DNA of 64,000 nt from Tuwongella immobilis (GTDB lineage Bacteria > Planctomycetota > Planctomycetia > Gemmatales > Gemmataceae), in NCBI RefSeq assembly GCF_901538355.1, contig NZ_LR593887.1, positions 2,332,920 to 2,396,919 of the forward strand. Reading direction: 5' to 3'. The first letter of the stretch is position 1. Every line of letters begins with the position of its first letter. Below are positions 55,120-63,659 of this stretch, in pieces. The notes below the pieces were generated by a model that saw only the letters and a program-made list of their open reading frames with translations, was not told the origin of the DNA and ran no database searches. The position numbers were made by a program, and so were the translations under genes.

Positions 55120-55629
55120 TTAATGTTGTTGAATTCTCCAGGGGCTATCCGGCGGTTCGTGTGGCTCTCTTGCAATTTCCAAGAGTTGTGAGAGAGTTTT
55201 CAGTTGCTCCGAATCGAGATGGCCCAGTTGCCGAATATGACACTCGCGAAGTGGTGGGAGCACTTCACGAACCAGCGCCAGCCCGGCCTCGGTGATTCCA
55301 ATTCGCACCATTCGCCGATTGTGGCTCGGTCGGTCACGCAGAACGAAGCCCCTGGCTTCTAACTTGTCGATAATTCGCGTGATATCAGGTGCCCGAGTCA
55401 CCAACCGGGATGCCAACGCCAGCGTCGGGACGCTATTCGGATATTCCGCTTTCAAAAGCCTCAAGACGTTAAACTGCTGCGGGGTGAGATCGTATTTGCC
55501 AAACAATTCATCTTCCAGAGCGCGGAGCATATCATAGGTACGCCAAAGATTCAAAAACACACGTTGTTGTTCCGAATCAAAGCGGCGTGTGGTGTGATCT
55601 GTGGATGAGTTATGTGCAGAATCTGTCAT
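55120..55629 (-). CDS. MarR-family transcriptional regulator
   Basis: A 169-residue winged-helix regulator. The ATG lies within a longer frame that overlaps the upstream peptidase gene. Residues about 20-150 hold the domain: RVFLNLWRTYDMLRALEDELFGKYDLTPQQFNVLRLLKAEYP, recognition-helix region LALASRLVTRAPDITRIIDKLEARGFVLRDRPSHNRRMVRIGITEAG with the wing. MarR proteins are ligand-responsive repressors. It is the last gene of the sigma-anti-sigma-ceramidase-peptidase operon, 71 bases after the S9 peptidase, and may feed back on it; that is inference. Confidence 0.9.
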   Translation of the reverse strand: MTDSAHNSSTDHTTRRFDSEQQRVFLNLWRTYDMLRALEDELFGKYDLTPQQFNVLRLLKAEYPNSVPTLALASRLVTRAPDITRIIDKLEARGFVLRDRPSHNRRMVRIGITEAGLALVREVLPPLRECHIRQLGHLDSEQLKTLSQLLEIAREPHEPPDSPWRIQQH

Positions 55630-55700
55630 ACCGGAACTCAGTCGAAACCAGGAGACTAACGAATGGGCTGATCTTCTCAGATTCTGCACACTTTGGGTAG

Positions 55701-57572
55701 CTAATTCTTCGGATCGTTGGTGGTTTCTCGATTTTTGACAAAACGATCGAGGAATCGCACCATTTTCGGGTAGCAATCGAGCCGGTTTTTCAATTTGGCC
55801 AGACCATGCCCTTCGTCCTCGTAGCGAAGGTATTCGACTGGAATTTTGCGTTCTCGCAATGCCGCCACGATCTGTTCCGCTTCTCCCACTGGAACACGCG
55901 GATCGTTGGCTCCATGAATGACCATCATGGGGCAGCGAATTCGATCAACCTGGTGAATCGGGCTAATTTGGACGAGAAACTCTCGATCTGTCTCTAACGA
56001 ACCATATTCCCGTTCTCGGTGTGCTCGCCGGTATGCACCTGTTTTCTCAAGAAATGTCACAAAGTTTGCGATCCCAACAACATTTATTCCCGCAGCCCAG
56101 AGATCGGGATACCCAGTAACGGCAGCCAAAACCATGAATCCCCCGTAACTCCCGCCATAGACAGCGAGGCGTTTGGGATCCACTTCGCGTTGTTCGCGGA
56201 GCCAGTAGGCTGCATGTGCGAGATCCTTCACGGAATCCATCCGTTTGCGAACGTTATCCGCGTTCAGATATTCCGTTCCATATCCACTGGAGCCACGAAC
56301 ATTCGGAGCAAGGACACCATAACCGCTTTTTACAAAGAATTCAAAGAGTGCATTGAATTGTGGGCGAGTTTGGCTCTCTGGGCCTCCGTGAGGATAAACA
56401 ATGACAGGTCGAGGTTGATTCGGGCTCGCATCCGCGGCCGGATAGTACCAAGCTGGAATTTTTTTGCCGTCAAAGGATGGGTAATGAATTAATTTGGGCA
56501 CGGTAAATCGCGACGTCGAAAGCCCCGCCTGACCCGCGAATGTGAGTTGATGTAACGATGGATTGTCGTTCTGTCCGATTGAAAATCGATAAATGTTATT
56601 CGCATGCTGTGGCCCACTCAGACTCACCACAACTTGAGATTCGTCGGGTGAAATCTCTAGATTTGAAATAACACTGAGAGGAATCTTTGGGATCGGGATT
56701 TTCTTTCCCGACTCTCGATGCTGAAGTTGTAGTTCACTTTGTCCGTCTCGATTGAGGAGCAGTGCGGAAATCTTTCCAGACTTGGAAAGCGATAAACCGT
56801 CAACTTCGTGATCGAGATTCTGAAGGACAACGAGTTTTTTCGATTGGATAGCGATTGAGGCGATGGCCGGGAAGTCCCCACCTCCGCTCGTTGTTGTGCA
56901 GAGAATCGATTGCCCATCCGGCAGCCAAGTTGCATGCTCAAATTGGACATCACCGTCGTGAGGGGTGAGAAGTGTGAGCTTCGCAGTTGCAACGTCGAGC
57001 AAAAAGAGATTTTGGTTGAAATTGGATTCTAAATGCCGGAGCAAAAGATACCGATCATTCGGCGAAAACCCCAGAACGGAGAGATACCCTCCAGGACCTT
57101 CACAAAGTCGTTGTGGTTGGGCTTTTGGATTCCATTCTTGAACATAAACATCAAAACGACTGGGATTTTCACGAGTTGCCGTATATGCGATGCGTTTCCC
57201 ATCGTGTGAGAACGCACCGAATGTGTGAACTGCGTCTGGTCGCTTGGTTAAATCGGTAACCTCCCAACCATCGCCAATCCCATGATCGGTGTTTCCCGAA
57301 GTGCCGAACAATCGAAAGAGTTGAGTTTGTTCGTTCCCGCCTTGGTCAACCGAGAAAATGATCTCATGCTTCAATGGATGAAAATCAAAGCCTCGAACCG
57401 GCTCATTCAGAAAGGTGAGCTGTGTCGGCCAACTACCATTCTGATCAATCTGCCAGATTTGCGTCGTTCCTGTGATGTTCCACAAAAATGCGATCGAGCG
57501 TCCATCCGGAGAAAATCGGGGTGAACTTGTCGTTCGGATGTTGAGATATTGTTCAATATTTGGAGTAACCAT
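55701..57572 (-). CDS. S9-family (prolyl oligopeptidase-like) serine peptidase
   Basis: A 623-residue protein. The first 350 residues form a beta-propeller with TolB/WD-like repeats (SPRFSPDGRSIAFLW, GFSPNDRYLLLRH, THATWLPDGQS-type turns). The C-terminal alpha/beta-hydrolase domain carries YGGSYGGFMV with nucleophile S475, ANDPRVP with D557, and EDEGHGL with H589, the full catalytic triad at the usual spacing. No signal peptide is visible, so it is probably cytoplasmic, acting on oligopeptides or acylated peptides. It begins 19 bases after the ceramidase-LamG gene, within the same operon. Confidence 0.93.
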   Translation of the reverse strand: MVTPNIEQYLNIRTTSSPRFSPDGRSIAFLWNITGTTQIWQIDQNGSWPTQLTFLNEPVRGFDFHPLKHEIIFSVDQGGNEQTQLFRLFGTSGNTDHGIGDGWEVTDLTKRPDAVHTFGAFSHDGKRIAYTATRENPSRFDVYVQEWNPKAQPQRLCEGPGGYLSVLGFSPNDRYLLLRHLESNFNQNLFLLDVATAKLTLLTPHDGDVQFEHATWLPDGQSILCTTTSGGGDFPAIASIAIQSKKLVVLQNLDHEVDGLSLSKSGKISALLLNRDGQSELQLQHRESGKKIPIPKIPLSVISNLEISPDESQVVVSLSGPQHANNIYRFSIGQNDNPSLHQLTFAGQAGLSTSRFTVPKLIHYPSFDGKKIPAWYYPAADASPNQPRPVIVYPHGGPESQTRPQFNALFEFFVKSGYGVLAPNVRGSSGYGTEYLNADNVRKRMDSVKDLAHAAYWLREQREVDPKRLAVYGGSYGGFMVLAAVTGYPDLWAAGINVVGIANFVTFLEKTGAYRRAHREREYGSLETDREFLVQISPIHQVDRIRCPMMVIHGANDPRVPVGEAEQIVAALRERKIPVEYLRYEDEGHGLAKLKNRLDCYPKMVRFLDRFVKNRETTNDPKN

Positions 57573-57591
57573 AACTCATGATCTCAAAAGG

Positions 57592-59700
57592 TCACGGAAT
57601 CGATTTGGAGGTTGTCGAAAGTTTGTGAATCGTTTGCGGCGACAAGGCCTTGGGAAAGATCGATACTTCGTCCAATCGGCCTTCAAGTCCTGAAAACCCA
57701 TCGGATCGGCCGCCGAAAAACAGCGTGGGTGAAAAGTCGAGTGATGACGTCCACTGGTGTTGGAGTTCGAGTTCGCCATTCAGATAGAGTTGTGATTCCG
57801 ACCCACGTTGGACCCAAGCGAAATGGTACCATTTCTTGGGCATTAATGGGGTTTTTCCAAGTGCAGTTTCCTGATGCCGATTTCCATTGTACAGGAAGAG
57901 CACACCGGGGCGATTGAGTGCTTTTCCGCTGATCCCCAGGTGAACACCTTTGGCCTGCTGGTCCCCGTCTTGGCCACTTGAAATGAGGTAGCCGGTGATG
58001 GGTCGGTCTTCCGTGGGCATTCCATTCCAGACCCAACCAGAGATTGTAAATTCTGTCGTCGAAGAAATTTGTGAGCGAATTCGGCCACCTGCGAAGTGAA
58101 TACATCGATTCATTCGGTTCGATTCCAGTGCCGGGCCATCTAAACCAAATACCACACCGGGTTCACGAGTCGCATGATTCATCCCGATATGGGAATGCAG
58201 GATTTCACCGGATAATTCTTCAAAATGAAAATACTGATTCGGTTTGGATTCAATTGTTAATTTCGTAGCGTCATCTTGAATTGGCGGTGGTGTCTTTCTG
58301 GGACGGTTCGCGAGTTTTTCAAATGATTTGAGGAGTAATCCGGTGATTTGTGGCTCAGCATCAATGCTCAGCCCTGCGGTTCGAGCCGGCCATGTGGTGT
58401 ATCCACCTAACGTGTGTTGTTCGGGTGGGGGAATGTATCCCTCCGCGCCGTTGGCCAACTCAATGACACAAGTCGTTTGGAAGGGACTAAATCGCTTTAA
58501 TTTTAATCCCGTAATTGCAAAGACTTCATTTGGGATTGCTGCAATGGCGAATTCGTTCATCCGGATCGATTGGAGACGCAACTCTCGCCGTTGGTCTTGA
58601 TGAATGAGAAGTTGTTCTCGGGCATAGATTTCGGGCTGCGAGATGGGCAGGGGTGTTTGTTGCTTTTTGACGATCTCTTTCGCCCACCGGAGTTGTTCTT
58701 CAGAAGGAAGGCGTCGTGAAAATGTGACTTTTTGTTCGTCCATGTCCAAGTGGTTCACGACTTCATATTTGATCGTTTCAATTCCACGTTTTGCATGATT
58801 CACGAGATCCCGAACATAGGATTGCCGATCGGTCCATGGGCGGGACTGCGAGTAATCCATCCATTGAAGGTCGCCACTGGTTCCTTGCGACATCATCACG
58901 ACCGGATGCGCTTGATTCTTGGCTAATTCTTGGCTAAGGGTAGCGCAATACTCGCCAAAATAGTCTGCAGATACCCCACTTGAGCCAAAATAATGCATTG
59001 AGAAATTGGAGAGAACGGCAAGAAGGGGGCCATTTGGTTTCCGAAAACTAACGATGGTCAGATCGGGATCTTTCGGGCCGGAAGGGCCGATAAAATCCGG
59101 AGATTGATATCCGGGATGCATATTGGCGCGAACATTCGTTCGTCCAAATGGGTCGGCTCGCATTCGATCCGATCGAAGTATCCATCGTCGATTATGGGTA
59201 AATGACTCGGCATTGATGACAGTGTATCCCATTTCGGCTTGAGTTCGGGTGCTATCGGCCATTCGAGCGACCCGGACGAGGTGAGCCATCAAGAATTCCC
59301 GATATTTCGGATCGGGATCGCTCCCCAAACAGCCCATCACAGCCGGGGCGGTATGGGTATGAGTTGCAGAAATCAGTTGGCGTTCGATTGGAATTGAAAG
59401 TGATTCTTGAATTTGTTGCTTAACAAGGTCGAGAAACTCTCGGGGCATCATGCAATTATCAACGACCATCAACAAGATGCGAGTCGAGCCTTGTTGGAGA
59501 ATGAGGCAACGTGCGTGGAGTGGATCTGAAATCTTGGATTCAAGACGTTGTGTGAACGAGCAGTTAACGGCAACGGGAAATCGTTCGGGTGTTACATCGA
59601 TTATCGCAGCACCGACTTCAAATGGGGCTGCGAAAACAGAAGCAGTTGGCAAGAGGCAACAGACCAGGATCGAGACGAAACGGAATTGGACACCTGACAT
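57592..59700 (-). CDS. Ceramidase-like exported protein with a C-terminal LamG/concanavalin-like domain
   Basis: A 702-residue protein from an ATG with GAGGG 4 bases upstream; a longer frame adds 19 residues and has no signal. Residues about 1-25 are a signal peptide (FVSILVCCLLPTASVFAAP). Residues about 26-470 match the neutral ceramidase-like family: EVGAAIIDVTPERFPVAVN, ISATHTHTAPAVMG with metal-binding histidines, NFSMHYFGS, MMSQGTSGDLQWMD. Residues about 490-695 form a LamG/concanavalin A-like lectin domain (RCIHFAGGRI, FTISGWVWN, WYHFAWVQRGSESQLYLNGELE, GRLDEVSIFPKAL). The lectin domain may bind a glycan on the substrate. It follows an uncharacterised small gene in a sigma-factor operon. 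Confidence 0.85.
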   Translation of the reverse strand: MSGVQFRFVSILVCCLLPTASVFAAPFEVGAAIIDVTPERFPVAVNCSFTQRLESKISDPLHARCLILQQGSTRILLMVVDNCMMPREFLDLVKQQIQESLSIPIERQLISATHTHTAPAVMGCLGSDPDPKYREFLMAHLVRVARMADSTRTQAEMGYTVINAESFTHNRRWILRSDRMRADPFGRTNVRANMHPGYQSPDFIGPSGPKDPDLTIVSFRKPNGPLLAVLSNFSMHYFGSSGVSADYFGEYCATLSQELAKNQAHPVVMMSQGTSGDLQWMDYSQSRPWTDRQSYVRDLVNHAKRGIETIKYEVVNHLDMDEQKVTFSRRLPSEEQLRWAKEIVKKQQTPLPISQPEIYAREQLLIHQDQRRELRLQSIRMNEFAIAAIPNEVFAITGLKLKRFSPFQTTCVIELANGAEGYIPPPEQHTLGGYTTWPARTAGLSIDAEPQITGLLLKSFEKLANRPRKTPPPIQDDATKLTIESKPNQYFHFEELSGEILHSHIGMNHATREPGVVFGLDGPALESNRMNRCIHFAGGRIRSQISSTTEFTISGWVWNGMPTEDRPITGYLISSGQDGDQQAKGVHLGISGKALNRPGVLFLYNGNRHQETALGKTPLMPKKWYHFAWVQRGSESQLYLNGELELQHQWTSSLDFSPTLFFGGRSDGFSGLEGRLDEVSIFPKALSPQTIHKLSTTSKSIP

Positions 59701-59726
59701 ATTGCCCTCGATCGAATCGTTTGAAG

Positions 59727-60185
59727 TTACGGAGTTGGCTTCTGACCCTTGAGGCAAGGTTCGCCCATGATCCCGATGATGAGCCGTTCGCCTGATTCGG
59801 TTTGATGTCGTGTGAGGATGGGGAAGAATTTCCCGCAGCGACAGGTGTAGGTGATCGCCTTCATTTGGGGCGGGGTAATGCTCAGATTGACGCGACGGTC
59901 CTCGCTCACGGCTGCTTCCACCACGACGAGAAGTTCGGCCTTTTCGACCAATGGAAAAACGGATTGATCACCGATGGGAATCGATCGGGCCATCGTTTTT
60001 TCAATCCGGAAATTCGTTAATTCCGGATGTTTTTTTTGAACTTCCGTGGCGATCTGTTGGAGTTTTGGATCGATTCTTTTCCCTTCATTTGATGCGAGGA
60101 TCACGACAACCGTGACTCGGACTCGCTCCGAGGGGAGAGAAAAGTCGGTTCCGCAGAAGCTAAGGAGAGACCATAACAGAGCCAT
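59727..60185 (-). CDS. Hypothetical exported protein (152 aa)
   Basis: A 152-residue protein. ATG 60185 has GGGAG 8 bases upstream; a TTG 15 bases earlier is rejected. The N-terminus MALLWSLLSFCGTDFSLP is a probable short signal peptide. The rest is an alpha/beta domain (VRVTVVVILASNEGKRIDPKLQQIATEVQKKHPEL) with a cysteine-containing tail (YTCRCGKFFPILTRHQ, GEPC) that could bind metal. I do not recognise a family. It lies between the anti-sigma factor (23 bases upstream) and the ceramidase-LamG gene (26 bases downstream), so it is likely part of the same operon. Confidence 0.75.
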   Translation of the reverse strand: MALLWSLLSFCGTDFSLPSERVRVTVVVILASNEGKRIDPKLQQIATEVQKKHPELTNFRIEKTMARSIPIGDQSVFPLVEKAELLVVVEAAVSEDRRVNLSITPPQMKAITYTCRCGKFFPILTRHQTESGERLIIGIMGEPCLKGQKPTP

Positions 60186-60208
60186 CCAACAATCTCCCAA
60201 TCCAGACG

Positions 60209-60898
60209 TTAACGCGGTGTGGAACCGGAAAAGGGGATGAGAATCATCGGGCGATTGGCTTCAGGGGCCGCAACGAGAAAACTCGAGTCACGAACGGTTG
60301 AGGAATGATCGCGAGCAATCGAGAGATCTTCGGAGGTTGCCCAATCAAACGTTTCTCGGTGCGGGGAATCGCCGACGAGTAACCCTTCACAATCCGATTC
60401 ATGCAAACAAGTGATTTCGATATCGTCATGGAGTGCAATCGGCATTGCTGCCAATGTCGGGATTTCGAAGAAGTCGTTCGATTCGCGTTCGGAAATCGGT
60501 TCGAAAACGGGGGCTGGCTTCGGTTGCAGTGGACCGATCGCGATCAGCAACGCCAATGCGCAACTGGGAATGATTGCCCAGGTTATGGCGCGAAGTAAAC
60601 CAGACGTTGCGCGCGTCGGTTCGGCTGATTTTGGAACGGTTGGGCTGAGCGACTCGCGGATCGATTCCTGTACCGTGCGCCATTGCGACTCGGTCGGATC
60701 GATTGGTGTGGTTTGTTGCCAGAGATCGCATTGGGATGATGCGAGCCGCATCTGCGTTTCCAGGAGTTCCAGTTCCTCCGGGTGTTCGCGCAGCCAAGCA
60801 TCAATTCGATCGGCTAAGTCGGGTGGTAGTTCACCGTCGGCATAGCCCGCGAGGAGTTGAGGCCAGGGTAATGGAGGTTGCGACCCGGTATGACTCAT
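60209..60898 (-). CDS. Putative transmembrane anti-sigma factor
   Basis: A 229-residue protein whose ATG overlaps the sigma factor stop by four bases (ATGA). The cytoplasmic part (about 1-105) starts PWPQLLAGYADGELPPDLADRIDAWLREHPE, the common opening of anti-sigma factors (zf-HC2-like, here without the HxxxCxxC zinc motif). One transmembrane helix lies at about 105-125 (AITWAIIPSCALALLIAIG), followed by a Glu/Asp-rich outer domain. The coupled gene position and topology support a membrane-bound inhibitor of the adjacent ECF sigma factor. I infer signal sensing on the outside face. Confidence 0.8.
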   Translation of the reverse strand: MSHTGSQPPLPWPQLLAGYADGELPPDLADRIDAWLREHPEELELLETQMRLASSQCDLWQQTTPIDPTESQWRTVQESIRESLSPTVPKSAEPTRATSGLLRAITWAIIPSCALALLIAIGPLQPKPAPVFEPISERESNDFFEIPTLAAMPIALHDDIEITCLHESDCEGLLVGDSPHRETFDWATSEDLSIARDHSSTVRDSSFLVAAPEANRPMILIPFSGSTPR

Positions 60899-61491
60899 GA
60901 TTCCACACAAGGAGTTAACACGCATTTCAACCGTTGGCGTGCGTAAAATAATCGACTCATCACCGTACCAATCGAAATTTGCAGAAGCTCAGCAATTTCA
61001 CGATAACTCAACTCGCCTTCTAAATGCAAGACGAGCGTCTGACGTTGTGCTTCAGGGAGTGTCGCCAACGCAAGATCGAGTTGGCGTCGGAGATCTTGCT
61101 GCTCCATCCCAAATGACGGTTCCCGTCCGGGCATTGCTGGTTCGTCTTCGGCACCCAATGAACCGAGTGATTCACAACCATATGCTTCGCGGCGCGAGCG
61201 TTTTCGACCGAGATCCAATGCCGCGTTGCTCACCACTCGAAGCAACCAAGTTTTGAATGTACTGCGTCCTTGAAATCGTTGGATGTTTTTGAGTGCGTTG
61301 ATGAAACCTTCTTGTACGGCATCGAGCGCATCGGCTTCTTGACCGAGGAGTCGATACGCGACGCGATACGCGAGCGCACGGTATCGTGAAAATAGTAGGT
61401 CCAACGCGTGCGGATCTCCTTGTGCGAATCGTGCAAGCAGAACTTCGTCGGAGATCGAACTGGCATCGTGTGAGGTCGTAGAACATTCCAT
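60895..61491 (-). CDS. ECF-type RNA polymerase sigma factor
   Basis: A 198-residue sigma factor. The ATG at 61491 has GGGAG with 12 bases spacing; an ATG at 61503 abuts that sequence and is less likely. Region 2 (LLFSRYRALAYRVAYRLLGQEADALDAVQEGFINALKNIQRF, FKTWLLRVVSNAALDLGRKRSRR) and region 4 (LATLPEAQRQTLVLHLEGELSYREIAELLQISIGTVMSRLFYARQRLK) are both clear; no region 3, as usual for ECF types. The next gene is its anti-sigma factor. It heads a six-gene minus-strand operon with an exported ceramidase-like enzyme and a peptidase, so it is probably auto-regulated with these as targets. Confidence 0.93.
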   Translation of the reverse strand: MECSTTSHDASSISDEVLLARFAQGDPHALDLLFSRYRALAYRVAYRLLGQEADALDAVQEGFINALKNIQRFQGRSTFKTWLLRVVSNAALDLGRKRSRREAYGCESLGSLGAEDEPAMPGREPSFGMEQQDLRRQLDLALATLPEAQRQTLVLHLEGELSYREIAELLQISIGTVMSRLFYARQRLKCVLTPCVES

Positions 61492-61704
61492 ATCTGACGA
61501 CATCTCCCGAGGCTAGACGGTGGGTAGGCTTGAATTATTCGCCATTTTACCTGCGGTGACTCCGAAATGCGAATGATTCTTGCGAAATTCGGGGAACTCC
61601 GTGTCAGCATGAACGAGAGGCGATCTTGCCAGGCGTGCTAGGCATGTCGTATGGTAAGTGAATTGGCTTCGATGCGCCGAGAGGTGGCTTGCAGAGGTGG
61701 GACC

Positions 61705-62070
61705 ATGAGCAAACGTCGACGAACCATTAACCGCATCGAGAATCGCGCACCATCCGAAGATGATGGTTTGGAAGAACGCGAGGAAGAAGTTGAGGGAGAA
61801 GAGGACTCTTCCGAGAGTGAGGATGGCGAGGAGCGGGCCAAACCGAAAAAGGTTGTCAAAAAGAAGGCCGCCGCTCCTAAAAAATCCCGAACTCCCAAGG
61901 TCGTCCGCATGCGAGCGGTTTGGATCGTGTTTAGCAGCGACAGCAAGCCGATTCAAACCTTCCCGTACAACCAAAAGGCGGATGCGGAAGCATTAGTGGA
62001 AGAAAAGAACAAGGATAAGAAGGGTGGATGCTACCTTCAGCGGGGCAAAGAGCCGATTGAAGAAGCGTAA
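61705..62070 (+). CDS. Small charged protein with acidic and basic low-complexity blocks (121 aa)
   Basis: A 121-residue protein; ATG 61705 has GAGGTGG 5 bases upstream. A strongly acidic block (about 20-42, EEREEEVEGEEDSSESEDGEE) is followed by a basic lysine/alanine block (KPKKVVKKKAAAPKKSR), then a compact domain (about 70-121: VWIVFSSDSKPIQTFPYNQKADAEALVEEKNKDKKGG) that looks folded. I do not recognise a family. Charge blocks like these occur in nucleic-acid-associated proteins. It stands alone between divergent and convergent genes and ends before a terminator. Confidence 0.7.
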   Translation: MSKRRRTINRIENRAPSEDDGLEEREEEVEGEEDSSESEDGEERAKPKKVVKKKAAAPKKSRTPKVVRMRAVWIVFSSDSKPIQTFPYNQKADAEALVEEKNKDKKGGCYLQRGKEPIEEA

Positions 62071-62102
62071 TCGATTAGTTGAATTGTGATGGAAGGTGAC
62101 GC

Positions 62103-62144
62103 GACCCCGATCAATCCGTTCTGATGGATCGGGGCAGCGATTTT
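62103..62144. terminator. Intrinsic terminator between convergent genes
   Basis: An 8-base perfect stem (62105-62112 with 62127-62134) and a 14-base loop. The plus strand continues CAGCGATTTTC. It lies between the small charged protein and the convergent membrane-protein gene. Confidence 0.65.
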
Positions 62145-62158
62145 CAACCGAAATTGAA

Positions 62159-63037
62159 TCAGCTCGAAGAAACTTTCGCCTGACCTGCTCGCAACATTGC
62201 TTCAATCTTGGGCAGGCGCCAGCCGATCCCCAACACGTTTTGCATCACGATTTCGTGGCGATCCGCACCCGAGGTGCGAACGGTCAAGTCGCCCGAACCG
62301 AATCCCAGAATCCAGTGACGGAACAAATCATCTCGATGTTTTTCGAGTGTCATGCCGATCGTATCATACGATTTTTCACGTCCACCGATTTCTTCACACA
62401 CGCGAATCTGTCCCGGAGTGAATGCGATATAGGTTCGCTTGTCAAAAATATTGACCGCTACGAACCAGATCACAAACAGTACCGCGCTGACAAATAAATA
62501 GCCAGACATGTTGATGTAGATATGCAATGCTGAGAGATTCTTGACGATATCGTCTGCCCAACCCATCAGGGCAATAATTAACCCCAACATGGCGGCTGTG
62601 ATAATCACAATGAGCGACCACAAACCGCGTAACGGGATGTTCGTAATCACAATCACCAGCAACAGAATCAGCAAGTATGCGGGACCCATCCACGCTCGTT
62701 GCGAAACTCGGGGGCGCGGGGTGACCGTGGTCTCGGTGATATCATAATCCCGATTCTTCGTGGGCCATTTGCTCAGGTCTTCTTTGCCTTCGCTATCTTT
62801 CGGCAACGTCAGCGTGTAAACGCCTTCGCCGGCCCGTTCGAGCTTGATCGAACCCGGCACAACCGCCATCCGCGAGCCTTCCACATAGGTCCAAAGTGCG
62901 AAGAAAAAGCCGAAAAACCAAACTGGCCACCAATAGAATAAGCTGGAATGGGCGACGATAATCACCTCTTTGGAAGGTTCTTCTGAAGGCTTCATCGCCG
63001 ATACATCGCCACTGTTGGGTGTGTTTGCTGTAGACAT
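62159..63037 (-). CDS. Hypothetical inner-membrane protein (292 aa)
   Basis: A 292-residue protein with four predicted transmembrane helices: about 33-52 (LFYWWPVWFFGFFFALW), 118-135 (YLLILLLVIVITNI), 138-160 (WSLIVIITAAMLGLIIALMG) and 177-197 (YLFVSAVLFVIWFVAVNIF). The loop between helices 1 and 2 and the C-terminal domain (about 200-285, FTPGQIRVCEEIGGREKSYDTIGMTLEKHRDD) are soluble; the latter has a PH-like feel. I do not recognise a family. The ATG has no good ribosome site. A 9-base inverted repeat (63069-63077 with 63108-63116) lies just upstream. It is 142 bases downstream of the cytochrome c'-like gene. Confidence 0.8.
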   Translation of the reverse strand: MSTANTPNSGDVSAMKPSEEPSKEVIIVAHSSLFYWWPVWFFGFFFALWTYVEGSRMAVVPGSIKLERAGEGVYTLTLPKDSEGKEDLSKWPTKNRDYDITETTVTPRPRVSQRAWMGPAYLLILLLVIVITNIPLRGLWSLIVIITAAMLGLIIALMGWADDIVKNLSALHIYINMSGYLFVSAVLFVIWFVAVNIFDKRTYIAFTPGQIRVCEEIGGREKSYDTIGMTLEKHRDDLFRHWILGFGSGDLTVRTSGADRHEIVMQNVLGIGWRLPKIEAMLRAGQAKVSSS

Positions 63038-63068
63038 CCGTAGGGTGCCCCGTTTACGTAGAGGTAGA

Positions 63069-63116
63069 GAATGAACGTTCGTTGAGCTTACGCCTCAGTC
63101 CGGTATTCGTTCATTC
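63069..63116. repeat. Inverted repeat upstream of the membrane-protein gene
   Basis: GAATGAACG (63069-63077) and CGTTCATTC (63108-63116) are perfectly inverted, 30 bases apart, about 30-80 bases upstream of the membrane protein start. It could be an operator or a 5' leader hairpin; no T run makes it a terminator. Confidence 0.4.
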
Positions 63117-63179
63117 GGGTCAAATCTTGCCTCACGATCGCACTCAGGCTACGCGTTCTGATTCCTCTCGTCAAGCAAG

Positions 63180-63659
63180 TCACTCATCTCGCCAGGGATT
63201 GATCTGGCGAGGAATGCGAAAATCTCGATGACAGCGATTGCATGCGTTGGCAATCTCCACAAGCCCATTCCGTGAACGGGGATAATCCCGCGCCGCAATC
63301 AGGCGAGCAACTCGAGTCGCTGTCTCCCGCAATTCCGTCGCACGCGTCATCCAAAGCGTATACCCGGTATTCCGAGGCGGGCGAATCATCAACAGATTCC
63401 CGGCCTCGGCGATCAACAATGCTTGACCTCGTGCGAATGTCCAAGTTTCCGCATCGTTCGGTTCGACTTTCAAGAATTGATTGAGACCTCGATAGTTCGA
63501 TGCGAGCAAGCCATCCATCAGCAAACCCGTTTCGGCGACCGCTTCCAACCGAGGGCGAGCCGGTTGGGCGGCATTCTGCGAATAGAGCAACCCCGGTATC
63601 ACGATGCAGCCGATCAATCCGAAGATGATCCCCATCGTTCTCCATCGAATGTCCGTCAT
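63180..63659 (-). CDS. Cytochrome c'-like (class II) haem protein
   Basis: A 159-residue protein with an N-terminal signal or anchor helix (about 9-26). The haem-binding site is near the C-terminus, ANACNRCHRDFR, with C140, C143 and ligand H144; that position and four helical stretches (about 40-58, 72-92, 103-124, 129-142) are typical of the cytochrome c'/c556 four-helix bundle. It should be periplasmic. The start overlaps the Rieske gene stop by four bases (ATGA), so the two are made together and may exchange electrons. Confidence 0.78.
   Translation of the reverse strand: MTDIRWRTMGIIFGLIGCIVIPGLLYSQNAAQPARPRLEAVAETGLLMDGLLASNYRGLNQFLKVEPNDAETWTFARGQALLIAEAGNLLMIRPPRNTGYTLWMTRATELRETATRVARLIAARDYPRSRNGLVEIANACNRCHRDFRIPRQINPWRDE

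Noticed and set aside
58116-58126. tRNA T-loop-like GGTTCGATTCC
   Set aside because: It lies inside the ceramidase-LamG coding sequence and has no matching acceptor, D or anticodon arms around it.
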